Part shown: piece after piece, positions 26,577-35,864 of the stretch
Position numbering within the stretch: position 1 is the stretch's first letter
Layout of the letters: each line of letters starts with the position of its first letter
Assembly (NCBI RefSeq): GCF_035969385.1
Contig: NZ_JAYKKJ010000011.1
Coordinates: forward strand, 1 to 64,000
Source: SELP01 sp035969385
GTDB taxonomy: Bacteria; Pseudomonadota; Alphaproteobacteria; Rhodobacterales; Rhodobacteraceae
DNA: 64,000 nt
Reading direction: 5' to 3'
The notes under the pieces: model-generated
What the model saw: only the letters and a program-made list of their open reading frames with translations
Told to the model about the DNA's origin: nothing
Databases searched by the model: none
Made by a program: the position numbers and the translations under genes

Positions 26577-28025
26577 ATGGAGATTCGCGAGGCCCTCACC
26601 TTCGACGATGTTCTGCTGGTTCCGGCCGCATCTTCGGTGCTGCCGTCAACCGCCGATACCCGCACCAATGTCACCCGGTCGATCCGAATGAACATCCCGC
26701 TTTTGTCCAGTGCGATGGACACCGTGACCGAGGCGCGGATGGCCATTGCAATGGCGCAGGCCGGCGGGATCGGCGTGGTTCACAAGAACCTGAATGTCGA
26801 AGAACAGGCCCGCGAAGTGCGCCGGGTCAAACGGTTCGAATCCGGGATCGTCTATAACCCTGTCACCCTGACCGCGAACCAGACCATCGCCGACGCGCGC
26901 GCGCTGGTCGAGCGGTACAATTTCACCGGGTTTCCGGTGGTTGACGAACAGGGCCGGGTCGTCGGGATTGTGACCAATCGCGATATGCGGTTTGCGACCT
27001 CGGACGATACACCGGTTCATGCGGTGATGACCGCCGACAACCTTGCCATGCTTGCCGAACCTGCCGATCTGGAAGAGGCGAAATCGCTGATGCGGTCCCG
27101 CCGGATCGAAAAACTGCTTGTGCATGATGGCACCGGCAAGCTGACCGGCCTGCTGACCTTGAAGGACACCGAACAGGCAGTCCTGAACCCCACCGCCTGC
27201 AAGGATGAACTGGGCCGCTTGCGGGTTGCCGCGGCCACGGGCGTTGGCGACGCGGGCTTTGAAAGGACCGAGGCGCTGATCGACGCGGGCGTCGATATCG
27301 TGGTGATCGATACGGCGCACGGCCACAGCGAAGGCGTGTTGCAGGCCGTCGACCGGGTCAAGCGGTTGTCGAACACCGTGCAGGTCATCGCGGGCAACGT
27401 GGCGACGGGTGAGGCCACCAAGGCGTTGATCGATGCGGGCGCGGATGCGGTCAAGGTCGGGATCGGGCCGGGGTCGATCTGCACAACACGTATGGTTGCA
27501 GGCGTTGGTGTGCCGCAGTTGACCGCGATCATGGATTGCGCCCGCGCCGCAGGCGACACCCCGGTGATCGCCGATGGCGGGATCAAGTTTTCGGGCGATT
27601 TTGCCAAGGCGATAGCGGCCGGGGCCTCCTGCGCGATGGTCGGCAGCATGATCGCGGGCACCGACGAAAGCCCGGGCGAGGTGATCTTGTATCAGGGCCG
27701 GTCGTTCAAGGCCTATCGCGGCATGGGCAGCCTTGGGGCGATGGCCCGCGGCTCGGCCGACCGGTATTTCCAGAAGGATGCCGCCAGCGACAAACTGGTG
27801 CCCGAAGGGATCGAAGGTCAGGTGCCTTACAAGGGGTCGGCCAGCGCGGTTGTACACCAGCTTGTCGGCGGCCTACGCGCTGCTATGGGCTATACCGGCA
27901 ATGCGACCGTGGCCGAGATGCGCAAGAACGCGTCCTTCGTGCGGATCACCGGCGCCGGTCTGAAGGAAAGCCACGTGCATGACGTGCAGATCACGCGTGA
28001 AAGCCCGAACTATCGGATTGGCTAG
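26577..28025 (+). CDS. guaB: Inosine-5'-monophosphate dehydrogenase
   Basis: Oxidises IMP to XMP with NAD+, the committed step of GMP synthesis. The 482-residue protein begins MEIREALTFDDVLLVPA and carries two CBS domains in the middle (about residues 95-205). The active-site loop is KVGIGPGSICTTRMVAG with the catalytic Cys, and the flap region is YRGMGSLGAM. The start at 26577 is set by GGAG at 26567-26570; the upstream ATG at 26565 overlaps that site. Nothing unusual is seen. The next gene follows after 45 bases. Confidence 0.97.
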   Translation: MEIREALTFDDVLLVPAASSVLPSTADTRTNVTRSIRMNIPLLSSAMDTVTEARMAIAMAQAGGIGVVHKNLNVEEQAREVRRVKRFESGIVYNPVTLTANQTIADARALVERYNFTGFPVVDEQGRVVGIVTNRDMRFATSDDTPVHAVMTADNLAMLAEPADLEEAKSLMRSRRIEKLLVHDGTGKLTGLLTLKDTEQAVLNPTACKDELGRLRVAAATGVGDAGFERTEALIDAGVDIVVIDTAHGHSEGVLQAVDRVKRLSNTVQVIAGNVATGEATKALIDAGADAVKVGIGPGSICTTRMVAGVGVPQLTAIMDCARAAGDTPVIADGGIKFSGDFAKAIAAGASCAMVGSMIAGTDESPGEVILYQGRSFKAYRGMGSLGAMARGSADRYFQKDAASDKLVPEGIEGQVPYKGSASAVVHQLVGGLRAAMGYTGNATVAEMRKNASFVRITGAGLKESHVHDVQITRESPNYRIG

Positions 28026-28070
28026 GGAATTCAACGTGGTGGCGTGTCAACTTAATGCGGGGCAGGGGCG

Positions 28071-29234
28071 GTGACCCCGGCCGCGCGGGTCAGCGCCGCC
28101 ATCGAGATTCTGGACGAATGGCTGGCCGGCACCCCGGCCGAAAAGGCGTTGACCAACTGGGCGCGCCGGTCGCGCTTTGCCGGGTCCAAGGATCGCGCGG
28201 CAATCCGCGACCATGTGTTTGACGCCATCCGCTGCCGTCGGTCCTTCGCCGCCCTTGGCGGAGGGCTGACAGGGCGCGGCCTGATGATTGGCAGGTTTCG
28301 GTCAGAAGGCATTGATTTAGAAAGTGCTTTTAATGGTGTTGGCCATGCACCGACACCCCTGTCCGCAGAAGAACTGGCAACTCCACCTGCAAGTGCGACC
28401 CGGACCGAAACGCTCGATTGTCCGGACTGGCTCTGGCCCCTGTTTGTCGCGGCTCTGGGCGAAGACGGCGCGGCGGATGCGCTAGCCGTTTTGCAGGCAC
28501 GTGCGCCGGTGACGTTGCGGGTCAACAGGGCGCGTGGAACGGTGAGTGAGGCGATCGAACGGCTCGCATCGGAAGGGATCGCTGCCACCCCAGTGGAAGA
28601 CGTAAAGACCGCCCTTCATGTAACGGAAAATGCTCGTAAAATATCCGGTTCCGCCGCGTTTCTATCAGGGCTTGTGGAACCTCAGGATGCCGCATCGCAG
28701 TTGGCAATCCTGCGGCTGGGGGATCTGTCAGGACAGACTGTTCTGGATTATTGCGCGGGCGGCGGTGGCAAGTCGCTTGCCCTGGCCGCGCAGGGGGCCA
28801 GGGTCACTGCCCATGATATCGATGCGCGGCGGATGGCAGATATCCCCGTCCGCGCCAAGCGCGCCGGCGTCAACATTCACATCGCCCCACAACCCATTCA
28901 ATCCAAAGACTTTGATGTCGTCTTCTGCGACGCGCCCTGTTCCGGGTCGGGAACGTGGCGGCGCACCCCAGAGGCGAAATGGAACCTGACTTCTGACCGG
29001 CTCGCGGCCCTCTGCCAAATGCAGGACAATGTCTTGGACGAAGCAGTGGGCCACGTCAGACCCGGTGGACAGCTGGCATATGCCACCTGTTCTGTCTTTC
29101 GGGAAGAAAACGAGGATCGGATCAAGGATTTCCTGTCGCGGCATCCCGACTGGACCCTGCACGACGAAATGCGGCTTGCGCCAACGAAGGCTTGGGATGG
29201 CTTCTATCTGGCGCTGTTGGTTAGGCCGCAGTAG
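28071..29234 (+). CDS. RsmB/NOP family RNA (cytosine-5)-methyltransferase
   Basis: A 387-residue SAM-dependent methyltransferase starting at GTG. Its Rossmann core shows VLDYCAGGGGKSLALAA (motif I). The first catalytic Cys region is FCDAPCSGSGTWRRTPE (motif IV) and the second YATCSVFREENEDRI (motif VI), as in m5C RNA methyltransferases. An N-terminal NusB-like helical region (AIEILDEWLAGTPAEKALTNW) is consistent with RsmB, which modifies 16S rRNA. The exact target base is not provable from sequence. It follows guaB on the same strand and precedes cckA by 108 bases. Confidence 0.92.
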   Translation: MTPAARVSAAIEILDEWLAGTPAEKALTNWARRSRFAGSKDRAAIRDHVFDAIRCRRSFAALGGGLTGRGLMIGRFRSEGIDLESAFNGVGHAPTPLSAEELATPPASATRTETLDCPDWLWPLFVAALGEDGAADALAVLQARAPVTLRVNRARGTVSEAIERLASEGIAATPVEDVKTALHVTENARKISGSAAFLSGLVEPQDAASQLAILRLGDLSGQTVLDYCAGGGGKSLALAAQGARVTAHDIDARRMADIPVRAKRAGVNIHIAPQPIQSKDFDVVFCDAPCSGSGTWRRTPEAKWNLTSDRLAALCQMQDNVLDEAVGHVRPGGQLAYATCSVFREENEDRIKDFLSRHPDWTLHDEMRLAPTKAWDGFYLALLVRPQ

Positions 29235-29283
29235 CAACCAAAGGTTGCAAATGACGCTTTAGCCCGTAATCTCTCTTGCAACG

Positions 29284-29298
29284 TTAAGAGGCGATTAA
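29284..29298. promoter_or_regulatory. CtrA-type box upstream of cckA
   Basis: TTAAGAGGCGATTAA is an exact TTAA-N7-TTAA, followed by C, the consensus for the response regulator CtrA. It ends 44 bases before the cckA start. CckA phosphorylates CtrA through ChpT (gene at 52362-52949), so this would be a feedback site. Confidence 0.7.
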
Positions 29299-29342
29299 CC
29301 CCTTTGCGGTTTTGTGCATTCGGGTGATTTGAAAGGGCAGCC

Positions 29343-31703
29343 GTGAGCCAATCTGATCTAAGCAGTGCATTTCGGCAGACCAAGGGCCGCAGGTTGCCTA
29401 CCACATCCCTGCGGGTCGGAGCGGCGCCTGTGCTCGGCCTCGGCGTTCTGTCGGTGATCGCATCGTTTTTCATGTCTCAATGGTATGCCGTGCTCGGACT
29501 GCAGATCCTCGGCGGTACCCTTGCGGTATTTGCACTTGGACAAATGGCGCAGGCGTGGGTTGTCGGCGGGCGACGCAAGATGGTGTCTGGCGCGTTGATG
29601 GACCTGATCCAGAACGACGCGGTGCCATCCTACCTGTGCGATCCGACCGGTCTGGTGATCGGCCACAACGCCGCCAGCGGGCCGGGGCCGGAGGGGGAAG
29701 ATACGCTGACTGCACGGTTTGCAGACGTCTTTGCCAATCCTACTGCCGTGCTGTTCCGCATCCAGTCCCGCGCGGATGCAGAGGGCGCCGTGCAAGAAGT
29801 GATCTCGACCCGGCGGGGGCGCGTTCGGCTGAGCGTGACAAGTGTGACCGACGGGAATTTCATCTGGCGCGTCGAACATCTGGACGAGGCGAAAGCCGGG
29901 CAGGACAAGGGGCAGGAGGGGCAGGCGCTCCCGATGCTTACCGCTGGTCCGTCGGGCACGATCCTCTATATGAACGACAGTTTCCGAAGGCTTGTGGGCA
30001 AACGGCCCCGTGCCCTGTCTCAGGTGTTTTCAGATCTTCCGCTGGTGTCGGGCCGAATGCACCGGATTCAAGGCGCGGCGGGTGAAGTCTCCGCGACTGT
30101 GGCCATCGTCTCGGGCAGCGGCGGGCGCCAAGAGGTGTTCCTGATCCCCGGAAACGACAACACGACAGGCGATGCGCCCTCTGGCCTGGCCACCTGGGAC
30201 GCCATCGAAGACCTGCCGGTCCCCCTGTTGAAGGTTGCGCGCACGGGCGAGGTTCTGGCCTCCAATCGCGAGGCCCGGTCGCTGGTTGGCCAGTTGGGCG
30301 AAGGAACCCGCCTTTCCGACCTGTTGGAAGGCTTGGGCCGCCCGATCATCGACTGGCTGCAAGAGGTCGCAAACGGCCAGCGCGACGGCGACAGCCAGTT
30401 CCTGCGCGGACGCGGAGAGAAGCAGGATTTCTTTGTCCAGGTTTCCCTGAATGCGGCCGGTGAAGGCGACGATCGGCACCTTGTCGCCGTTCTGAACGAC
30501 ATGACCGAATTCAAATCGCTCGAGGCGCAATTCGTTCAAAGCCAGAAGATGCAGGCGATCGGCCAGCTCGCCGGTGGCGTCGCCCATGACTTCAATAATC
30601 TTTTGACCGCGATTTCAGGGCATTGCGACCTGTTGTTGCTGCGTCACGATCAGGGAGATCAGGATTATTCCGACCTGATCCAGATCCACCAGAACGCCAA
30701 TCGGGCGGCCTCACTTGTGGGGCAGCTGCTGGCATTTTCGCGCAAACAGAACCTGCGGCCCGAGGTGATCGACCTGCGCGACACCCTGGCGGACTTGACC
30801 CATCTTTTGAACCGGCTGGTCGGCGAGAAGGTCAAACTTCTGTTGAACCACGACCCGGACCTGATGCCGATCCGTGCGGACAAGCGGCAGCTGGAACAGG
30901 TGATCATGAACCTTGTGGTTAACGCCCGCGACGCAATGCCGTCGGGGGGCGAGATTCGCGTGGAAACCGAGAATCTGACGCTGACCGAACCGCTGAACCG
31001 TGATCGGGCGAAGGTGCCGGCCGGGGAGTACGTCATGGTGCGCGTCATCGACGAAGGGATGGGAATTCGCCCCGAAAAGATCACCAAGATATTCGAGCCG
31101 TTCTACACCACCAAGCGAACGGGTGAGGGGACCGGTCTGGGGCTTTCGACCGCCTATGGGATCGTCAAGCAGACCGGCGGTTTCATCTTTGCCGACAGCG
31201 AGGTTGGGACCGGGTCGGTCTTCACGCTTTATTTCCCGGTACATGACCAAACCATCGCCGATCCCGCCCCGGAGACGCCGGTCTTTGCACACCGGACTGT
31301 GGCGGCGACGCCCGACCATAGCTTGCCGGACACGATGGGCGGCGGCGTCGTCCTTCTGGTCGAAGACGAAGCGCCGGTGCGGGCCTTCGCCTCTCGGGCG
31401 CTGCGGCTTCGGGGCTACACGGTGCTGGAAGCAGACAGCGCCGAAACCGCATTGGAAATGCTCGAAGACGAGGGGCTGCACGTGGATATTTTCGTCACCG
31501 ATGTGATCATGCCGGGCAAAGACGGACCGACCTGGGTTCGGGAAGCGCTTCAAAGCCGCCCGGATACGCGGGTGGTCTTTGTCTCGGGCTATGCCGAGGA
31601 CGCCTTTGGCGAGAATGAGGAAGCGATCCCGAATTCCGTCTTCCTGCCTAAGCCATTCTCGCTCAATGAATTGACGTCAACGGTGCGCGGGCAACTGCAT
31701 TAG
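29343..31703 (+). CDS. cckA: Hybrid sensor histidine kinase CckA
   Basis: The top of the CckA-ChpT-CtrA phosphorelay, which governs cell cycle, motility and gene transfer agent genes in alphaproteobacteria. The 786-residue protein starts at GTG and has two N-terminal membrane helices (about residues 26-68). A PAS-like sensor region follows, then a dimerisation/phosphotransfer domain with the phospho-accepting His415 in GGVAHDFNNLLTAISGH. The ATPase domain has NARDAMP and GEGTGLGLSTAYGIVKQTGG. The C-terminal receiver carries phospho-acceptor Asp720 in FVTDVIMPGKDG. The kinase and receiver are both complete. A CtrA consensus site lies just upstream. Confidence 0.95.
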   Translation: MSQSDLSSAFRQTKGRRLPTTSLRVGAAPVLGLGVLSVIASFFMSQWYAVLGLQILGGTLAVFALGQMAQAWVVGGRRKMVSGALMDLIQNDAVPSYLCDPTGLVIGHNAASGPGPEGEDTLTARFADVFANPTAVLFRIQSRADAEGAVQEVISTRRGRVRLSVTSVTDGNFIWRVEHLDEAKAGQDKGQEGQALPMLTAGPSGTILYMNDSFRRLVGKRPRALSQVFSDLPLVSGRMHRIQGAAGEVSATVAIVSGSGGRQEVFLIPGNDNTTGDAPSGLATWDAIEDLPVPLLKVARTGEVLASNREARSLVGQLGEGTRLSDLLEGLGRPIIDWLQEVANGQRDGDSQFLRGRGEKQDFFVQVSLNAAGEGDDRHLVAVLNDMTEFKSLEAQFVQSQKMQAIGQLAGGVAHDFNNLLTAISGHCDLLLLRHDQGDQDYSDLIQIHQNANRAASLVGQLLAFSRKQNLRPEVIDLRDTLADLTHLLNRLVGEKVKLLLNHDPDLMPIRADKRQLEQVIMNLVVNARDAMPSGGEIRVETENLTLTEPLNRDRAKVPAGEYVMVRVIDEGMGIRPEKITKIFEPFYTTKRTGEGTGLGLSTAYGIVKQTGGFIFADSEVGTGSVFTLYFPVHDQTIADPAPETPVFAHRTVAATPDHSLPDTMGGGVVLLVEDEAPVRAFASRALRLRGYTVLEADSAETALEMLEDEGLHVDIFVTDVIMPGKDGPTWVREALQSRPDTRVVFVSGYAEDAFGENEEAIPNSVFLPKPFSLNELTSTVRGQLH

Positions 31704-31813
31704 CTCTGTTCGATTTTGCGTTGAGGACGCCATATTTTTGCTCATGTTTGAGCCGGTCGGGCGAAAGGCGGCTAACGTCCGTTTCAGGGGGATGTCGAAT
31801 CGGGGCTGGGCGG

Positions 31814-32794
31814 CTAGCCGCGCCGGCTTTCAAGGTCGACAAGATGCGCAGCACAGCCCGTCAGCGCGGCGAAATCATCTTCGATCACCGAAACGGCAAA
31901 GTTGCCCATGAACCCGGCAAAGCGCCCCTTGTCGCGGAAGGCCTCGCCGAATCCGTATTCGTGCAGGTAGGGCGCCATGGCCCTGGCCACGCCACCAACA
32001 AGGAAGACGCCACCAAAGGGCAGTTGGATCAGGGCTAGGTTCCCGGCAACAGTGCCAAGAATACGGACGAATGTCTTGACCGCTTCGGTTGCGCGCGGGT
32101 CGGTGCCTGCTGACTGTGCGGCCATGATATCGGCGGCTTTGAGCGGTCGCGGATCGCCTGCCTCTTCCCCCAGCCAGGCATAGACACGTTCCAACCCCCG
32201 CCCGGACAGAACATCTTCGATCGCCGGAAACCCATGTGCAGTCTCGACATAGCGGCACAGGCGCATTTCGGCCTCTGTCCGGATCGGCAGGTTGGCATGG
32301 CCCGCCTCGGACGGTGGGACAAGCCGGGCGGTTTCGCCATCAAAGACCGGCGCCGCGTTGAACCCAGTCCCAACCCCGATGACCAGTTTGGCCGCCCGTT
32401 CGTTGCCCGCCGGGCCGTCCAGCACAGACCGCAGGTTCGCGGCGTCGATGTGCCCCAGCGCGTGCCCCTGCGCCTGCAGGTCGTTCAGGATCGCCGTTGT
32501 CTCGGCCTTTGCCGCGCGGGCAAGGGTCGGTTTATCGATGGTCCAGTCAAGGTTCGTCATCGCAGCGCGGCCATCCCGGACCGGGCCCGCGACCGCGACG
32601 CAGATCGCCTTGGTGTCGACCCCGCCCTCGTCAGCGATATATTGCGACAGAACGGCCTCCAGCCCCGGGAATTTCGCGTTGGAGTACCGTCGGATCGTCC
32701 CGCCCAGAACCCGACGCCCTTCGCACAGCGCGACCCGCGTGTTTGTCCCGCCGATATCGGCCACAAGGGAATAGGTGTTCGCGGGGTGTGCCAT
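31814..32794 (-). CDS. glk: Glucokinase
   Basis: Phosphorylates glucose with ATP, producing the substrate of Zwf and Pgi. The 326-residue protein has the phosphate-1 motif VADIGGTNTRVAL, VAVAGPVRDGRAAMTNLDW, the catalytic Asp region AILNDLQAQGHAL and VIGVGTGFNAAPV; the later FLVGGVARAM adenosine segment is also present. This is the ROK-independent Glk family of proteobacteria. It has its own upstream operator (32829-32838) between it and lacI, so it can be transcribed separately from that gene. It fits the glucose release by the nearby alpha-glucosidase. Confidence 0.95.
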   Translation of the reverse strand: MAHPANTYSLVADIGGTNTRVALCEGRRVLGGTIRRYSNAKFPGLEAVLSQYIADEGGVDTKAICVAVAGPVRDGRAAMTNLDWTIDKPTLARAAKAETTAILNDLQAQGHALGHIDAANLRSVLDGPAGNERAAKLVIGVGTGFNAAPVFDGETARLVPPSEAGHANLPIRTEAEMRLCRYVETAHGFPAIEDVLSGRGLERVYAWLGEEAGDPRPLKAADIMAAQSAGTDPRATEAVKTFVRILGTVAGNLALIQLPFGGVFLVGGVARAMAPYLHEYGFGEAFRDKGRFAGFMGNFAVSVIEDDFAALTGCAAHLVDLESRRG

Positions 32795-32828
32795 GGCTGT
32801 TGTCCGTTGCTGTGTCGTTGGCGCGATG

Positions 32829-32838
32829 TTAGCGCTAA
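32829..32838. promoter_or_regulatory. LacI-type operator in front of glk
   Basis: TTAGCGCTAA is a perfect 10-bp palindrome centred about 40 bases upstream of the glk start. It is identical to the core of the zwf operator at 10380-10389. It lies in the short gap between the end of lacI and the start of glk. Confidence 0.8.
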
Positions 32839-32878
32839 ACTATCGTCTTTGCCCTCATAGGGAACAATCTCTCAAGGC

Positions 32879-33931
32879 TCAAGCCATGGGTCCCAAAACA
32901 TCAGGGGGCGGGCCGGAAGACCTCCCCTGTACCAGGTCGACTGGCAAAAGCAGATGTTGTGGCGGCAAGCTTGGGTTCCTGATCCGGCGGATCAGCATCT
33001 CTGCCACATCACGTCCGGCATCGCGAACAGATGACCGGGTCGCGGTGAAAATGGGCCGGTCCGACGTCCCGTTCTTGAGATAGGACAGCATATCGTCATG
33101 GATGACGACGGAAACGTCCCGCCCCATGACCAATCCCAATGTTTCGATCGCGCGGCGCACGCCATAGGCCGAAATGATAGACGACACGACAAATGCAGTG
33201 GGGGCCTTCGCCATAGCGAGCATATCATGCGCGGCGTGGTAGCCCTGATCCTCGGTCATTTCGCCGCTGACCATGATCGCCGGGTCCGCCGCCACTCCGA
33301 CCGCGCGCAGGCTGTCTTCGTATCCCGCGCGGCGCAGATGCGCGAATGTCATCGATTCGAACCCGTTAATCAGCCCGATCCGGCGATGCCCAAGATCTGT
33401 CAGATGCCGGGTTGCGGTTTTGAAAGCTGCATAGTTGTCGATGTCGACCCAATCGTAGTCGGGAACCGGGCCCAGCGTCTGGCCATGCACGACAAAGGGC
33501 AGGCCGATGTCCTGCAACAGGGGAAAGCGCGGGTCCGATACCAGCGGCGAATTCACGACGACACCATCGACCGCGCCACGGGTCTTTAGACCGCGATACG
33601 CAGCCGCCTCGTTTCCATCGGAAATCACCGACAGGATCAGTTCGAAGCCAGCCTTGCTATAGACCGCGCCAGCGCCGGCGATGAAATCCCCGAAGATCGG
33701 GTTGACCATCTCTGTTGGTCCATCCGACCTGATTACCTGTCCGATGGCAAAGGCACGGCCAACCGCCAGCCCCTTGGCCCGCGGGTTGGGACGATACCCG
33801 TAACGATCGGCCGCCTGCGCGACCCGTTCGCGGGTAGTTTTTGACACCTCCGGATACCCGTTGAGCGCCCGGCTCACCGTGGTCTGGCTCAGCCCAAGTC
33901 TAGCAGAGAGTTCCTTGAGGTTGATTGTCAT
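32879..33931 (-). CDS. LacI family transcriptional regulator (AglR-like)
   Basis: A 350-residue repressor. The N-terminal helix-turn-helix is INLKELSARLGLSQTTVSRAL, followed by the hinge helix region RPNPRAKGLAVGR. The remainder is a periplasmic-binding-type effector domain. It lies between glk (same strand, downstream) and the divergent alpha-glucosidase gene. The matching palindromes TTAGCGCTAA at zwf and glk are of the form bound by LacI proteins. I therefore infer it controls glucose and alpha-glucoside use, like AglR of other Rhodobacterales. The effector sugar is not known. Confidence 0.9.
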   Translation of the reverse strand: MTINLKELSARLGLSQTTVSRALNGYPEVSKTTRERVAQAADRYGYRPNPRAKGLAVGRAFAIGQVIRSDGPTEMVNPIFGDFIAGAGAVYSKAGFELILSVISDGNEAAAYRGLKTRGAVDGVVVNSPLVSDPRFPLLQDIGLPFVVHGQTLGPVPDYDWVDIDNYAAFKTATRHLTDLGHRRIGLINGFESMTFAHLRRAGYEDSLRAVGVAADPAIMVSGEMTEDQGYHAAHDMLAMAKAPTAFVVSSIISAYGVRRAIETLGLVMGRDVSVVIHDDMLSYLKNGTSDRPIFTATRSSVRDAGRDVAEMLIRRIRNPSLPPQHLLLPVDLVQGRSSGPPPDVLGPMA

Positions 33932-34100
33932 CGATTCAAAGCGGTTGCAAAAGGGTCTAGGCCACTTAACGCGCGCGGTGCCGGGGGGTCAAAATGTTTC
34001 CTGCGGATTGCCCGAAAATCCGGTCCGGCCCCTGTCGACATGGGAGGGGATAGGGGATAAGCGCTGCTCAAAGCGCCTTGGATGTGGTGTTGACGTTATG

Positions 34101-34110
34101 TTTGCGTTAA
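34101..34110. promoter_or_regulatory. Possible degenerate LacI-type operator in front of the alpha-glucosidase
   Basis: TTTGCGTTAA matches the zwf/glk operator core at 8 of 10 positions. It lies about 57 bases upstream of the alpha-glucosidase start, comparable to the spacing at zwf and glk. A TTGACG at 34090-34095 could be a -35 element. Suggestive only. Confidence 0.4.
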
Positions 34111-34162
34111 CAGGTGGCGCAACTCCGGCCAGGTGGTGGCCGATTTCCCAAGGATCGAACCC

Positions 34163-35788
34163 ATGACGATTGAAATGAACCGGGATTGGTGGCGCGGCGC
34201 GGTGATCTATCAGATTTATCCGCGCAGCTATCAGGACAGCAATGGCGACGGGATCGGCGACCTTGCCGGAATCGTCGAACGGCTGCCCTATATCGCCTCG
34301 CTTGGGGTCGATGCGATCTGGATTTCGCCCTTCTTCACCTCGCCGATGAAGGATTTCGGCTATGACGTCAGCGACTATTGCGACGTTGATCCGATGTTCG
34401 GCACGCTGGCCGATTTCGATGCGGTGATCGAAACCGCGCACCGGCTTGGCGTCCGGGTGATGATCGACCTTGTCCTGAGTCACACCAGCGACCAGCATCC
34501 GTGGTTCGTGGAAAGCCGGGCCAGCCGCGACAATGACCGCGCCGATTGGTACGTCTGGGCCGACCCGAAGCCGGACGGGACCCCGCCCACGAACTGGCTG
34601 TCGATTTTCGGTGGATCGGCGTGGCAGTGGGATGCCCGTCGGGAACAGTATTATCTGCACAATTTCCTTGTGTCGCAGCCCGATCTGAACTTCCACAACC
34701 CCGATGTGCAGAACGCGCTTCTGGACGTTGGCCGGTTTTGGCTGAACCGGGGTGTCGATGGCTTCCGGCTCGATACCATCAACTTCTACGTCCACGACAA
34801 GGAGTTGCGGGACAACCCGCCGCTGGCCCCGGAACTGCGCAACGCAACTATCGCGCCCAGCGTGAACCCCTATAACCACCAGGAACATCTTTATGACAAG
34901 AACCGCCCGGAAAACTTTGATTTCCTGCGGAAATTGCGCGCGGTGATGGAGCCCTTCGGCGCCGCCGCCGTGGGCGAGGTGGGCGATGCCCAGCGGGGCC
35001 TTGAGATCATGGGCCAGTACACCGCAGGGGATGACCTGATGCAGATGTGCTATGCCTTCGAATTCCTCGCCGCTGACACGCCGACCGCCACCCGGATCAT
35101 CGAAGTCCTGAACAAGGTGGACGAGGTCGCGGCTGATGGCTGGGCCTGCTGGGCGTTTTCCAACCATGACGTGATGCGTCACGCCAGCCGCTGGAACCTG
35201 CCGCCCGCGGCACAGCGGATGTTTGCCAGCCTGATCATCGCACTGCGTGGGTCGGTCTGTTTCTATCAGGGTGAAGAATTGGGGCTGCCCGAGGCCGATG
35301 TCGCCTTTGAGGACCTGCAGGACCCCTATGGCATTGAATTCTGGCCGGAATTCAAAGGCCGCGATGGGTGCCGCACGCCGATGGTCTGGGAGCCGTCAAA
35401 CCAGAACGGCGGATTTACCGAAGGACGTCCGTGGCTACCGGTTGCCCGGGAACACCTTGGCCTGTCGGTCAACGCACAGGAACAGGACCCAACCGCGCTG
35501 CTGCATCACTACCGCCGCGCGATTGCCTTCCGTCATGCCCATCCGGCGCTGATGTCGGGAGATCACGGCGGTCTGACCGCCAGCGGCGAGGTGATCAGCT
35601 TTACCCGCAGCGCCGGGGACGAGACGATTTTCTGCGCTTTCAACATCAGCGACACGCCTTCGGACGTTGCCATGCCCGCGGGCAGTTGGGAACCGATCGG
35701 CGAAGAACTGGGCGGCGCGCATCCCAGTGCCGATGGCAAGCTGCATCTGGGGCCCTGGCAGGTGTGTTTCCTGCGACAGACAGCCTGA
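34163..35788 (+). CDS. Alpha-glucosidase, glycoside hydrolase family 13
   Basis: A 541-residue cytosolic enzyme releasing glucose from alpha-glucosides such as maltose or sucrose isomers. The sequence shows GH13 blocks: VIYQIYPRSYQDSNGDGIGD, region I MIDLVLSHTSDQH, region II DGFRLDTINFY with the nucleophile Asp, region III AVGEVGD with the acid Glu, and region IV FSNHDVMR. The N-terminal WWRGAVIYQIYPRSY is typical of the oligo-1,6-glucosidase/alpha-glucosidase subfamily. No signal peptide is seen. The start at 34163 has AAGGA in front. It is divergent from the LacI regulator. The ABC transporter genes that often accompany this enzyme are not here. Confidence 0.93.
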   Translation: MTIEMNRDWWRGAVIYQIYPRSYQDSNGDGIGDLAGIVERLPYIASLGVDAIWISPFFTSPMKDFGYDVSDYCDVDPMFGTLADFDAVIETAHRLGVRVMIDLVLSHTSDQHPWFVESRASRDNDRADWYVWADPKPDGTPPTNWLSIFGGSAWQWDARREQYYLHNFLVSQPDLNFHNPDVQNALLDVGRFWLNRGVDGFRLDTINFYVHDKELRDNPPLAPELRNATIAPSVNPYNHQEHLYDKNRPENFDFLRKLRAVMEPFGAAAVGEVGDAQRGLEIMGQYTAGDDLMQMCYAFEFLAADTPTATRIIEVLNKVDEVAADGWACWAFSNHDVMRHASRWNLPPAAQRMFASLIIALRGSVCFYQGEELGLPEADVAFEDLQDPYGIEFWPEFKGRDGCRTPMVWEPSNQNGGFTEGRPWLPVAREHLGLSVNAQEQDPTALLHHYRRAIAFRHAHPALMSGDHGGLTASGEVISFTRSAGDETIFCAFNISDTPSDVAMPAGSWEPIGEELGGAHPSADGKLHLGPWQVCFLRQTA

Positions 35789-35797
35789 TATGGAAAC

Positions 35798-35826
35798 GGC
35801 CCGTGCGGCGACGCGCGGGCCATTTT
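35798..35826 (+). terminator. Rho-independent terminator of the alpha-glucosidase gene
   Basis: A 10-bp stem (35798-35807 with 35812-35821) closed by a GCGA tetraloop is followed by ATTTTCA. It starts 9 bases after the stop codon. Confidence 0.85.
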
Positions 35827-35864
35827 CACCGTGACGCGGTCGGCGGATCGGATAGGGTGGCGGC

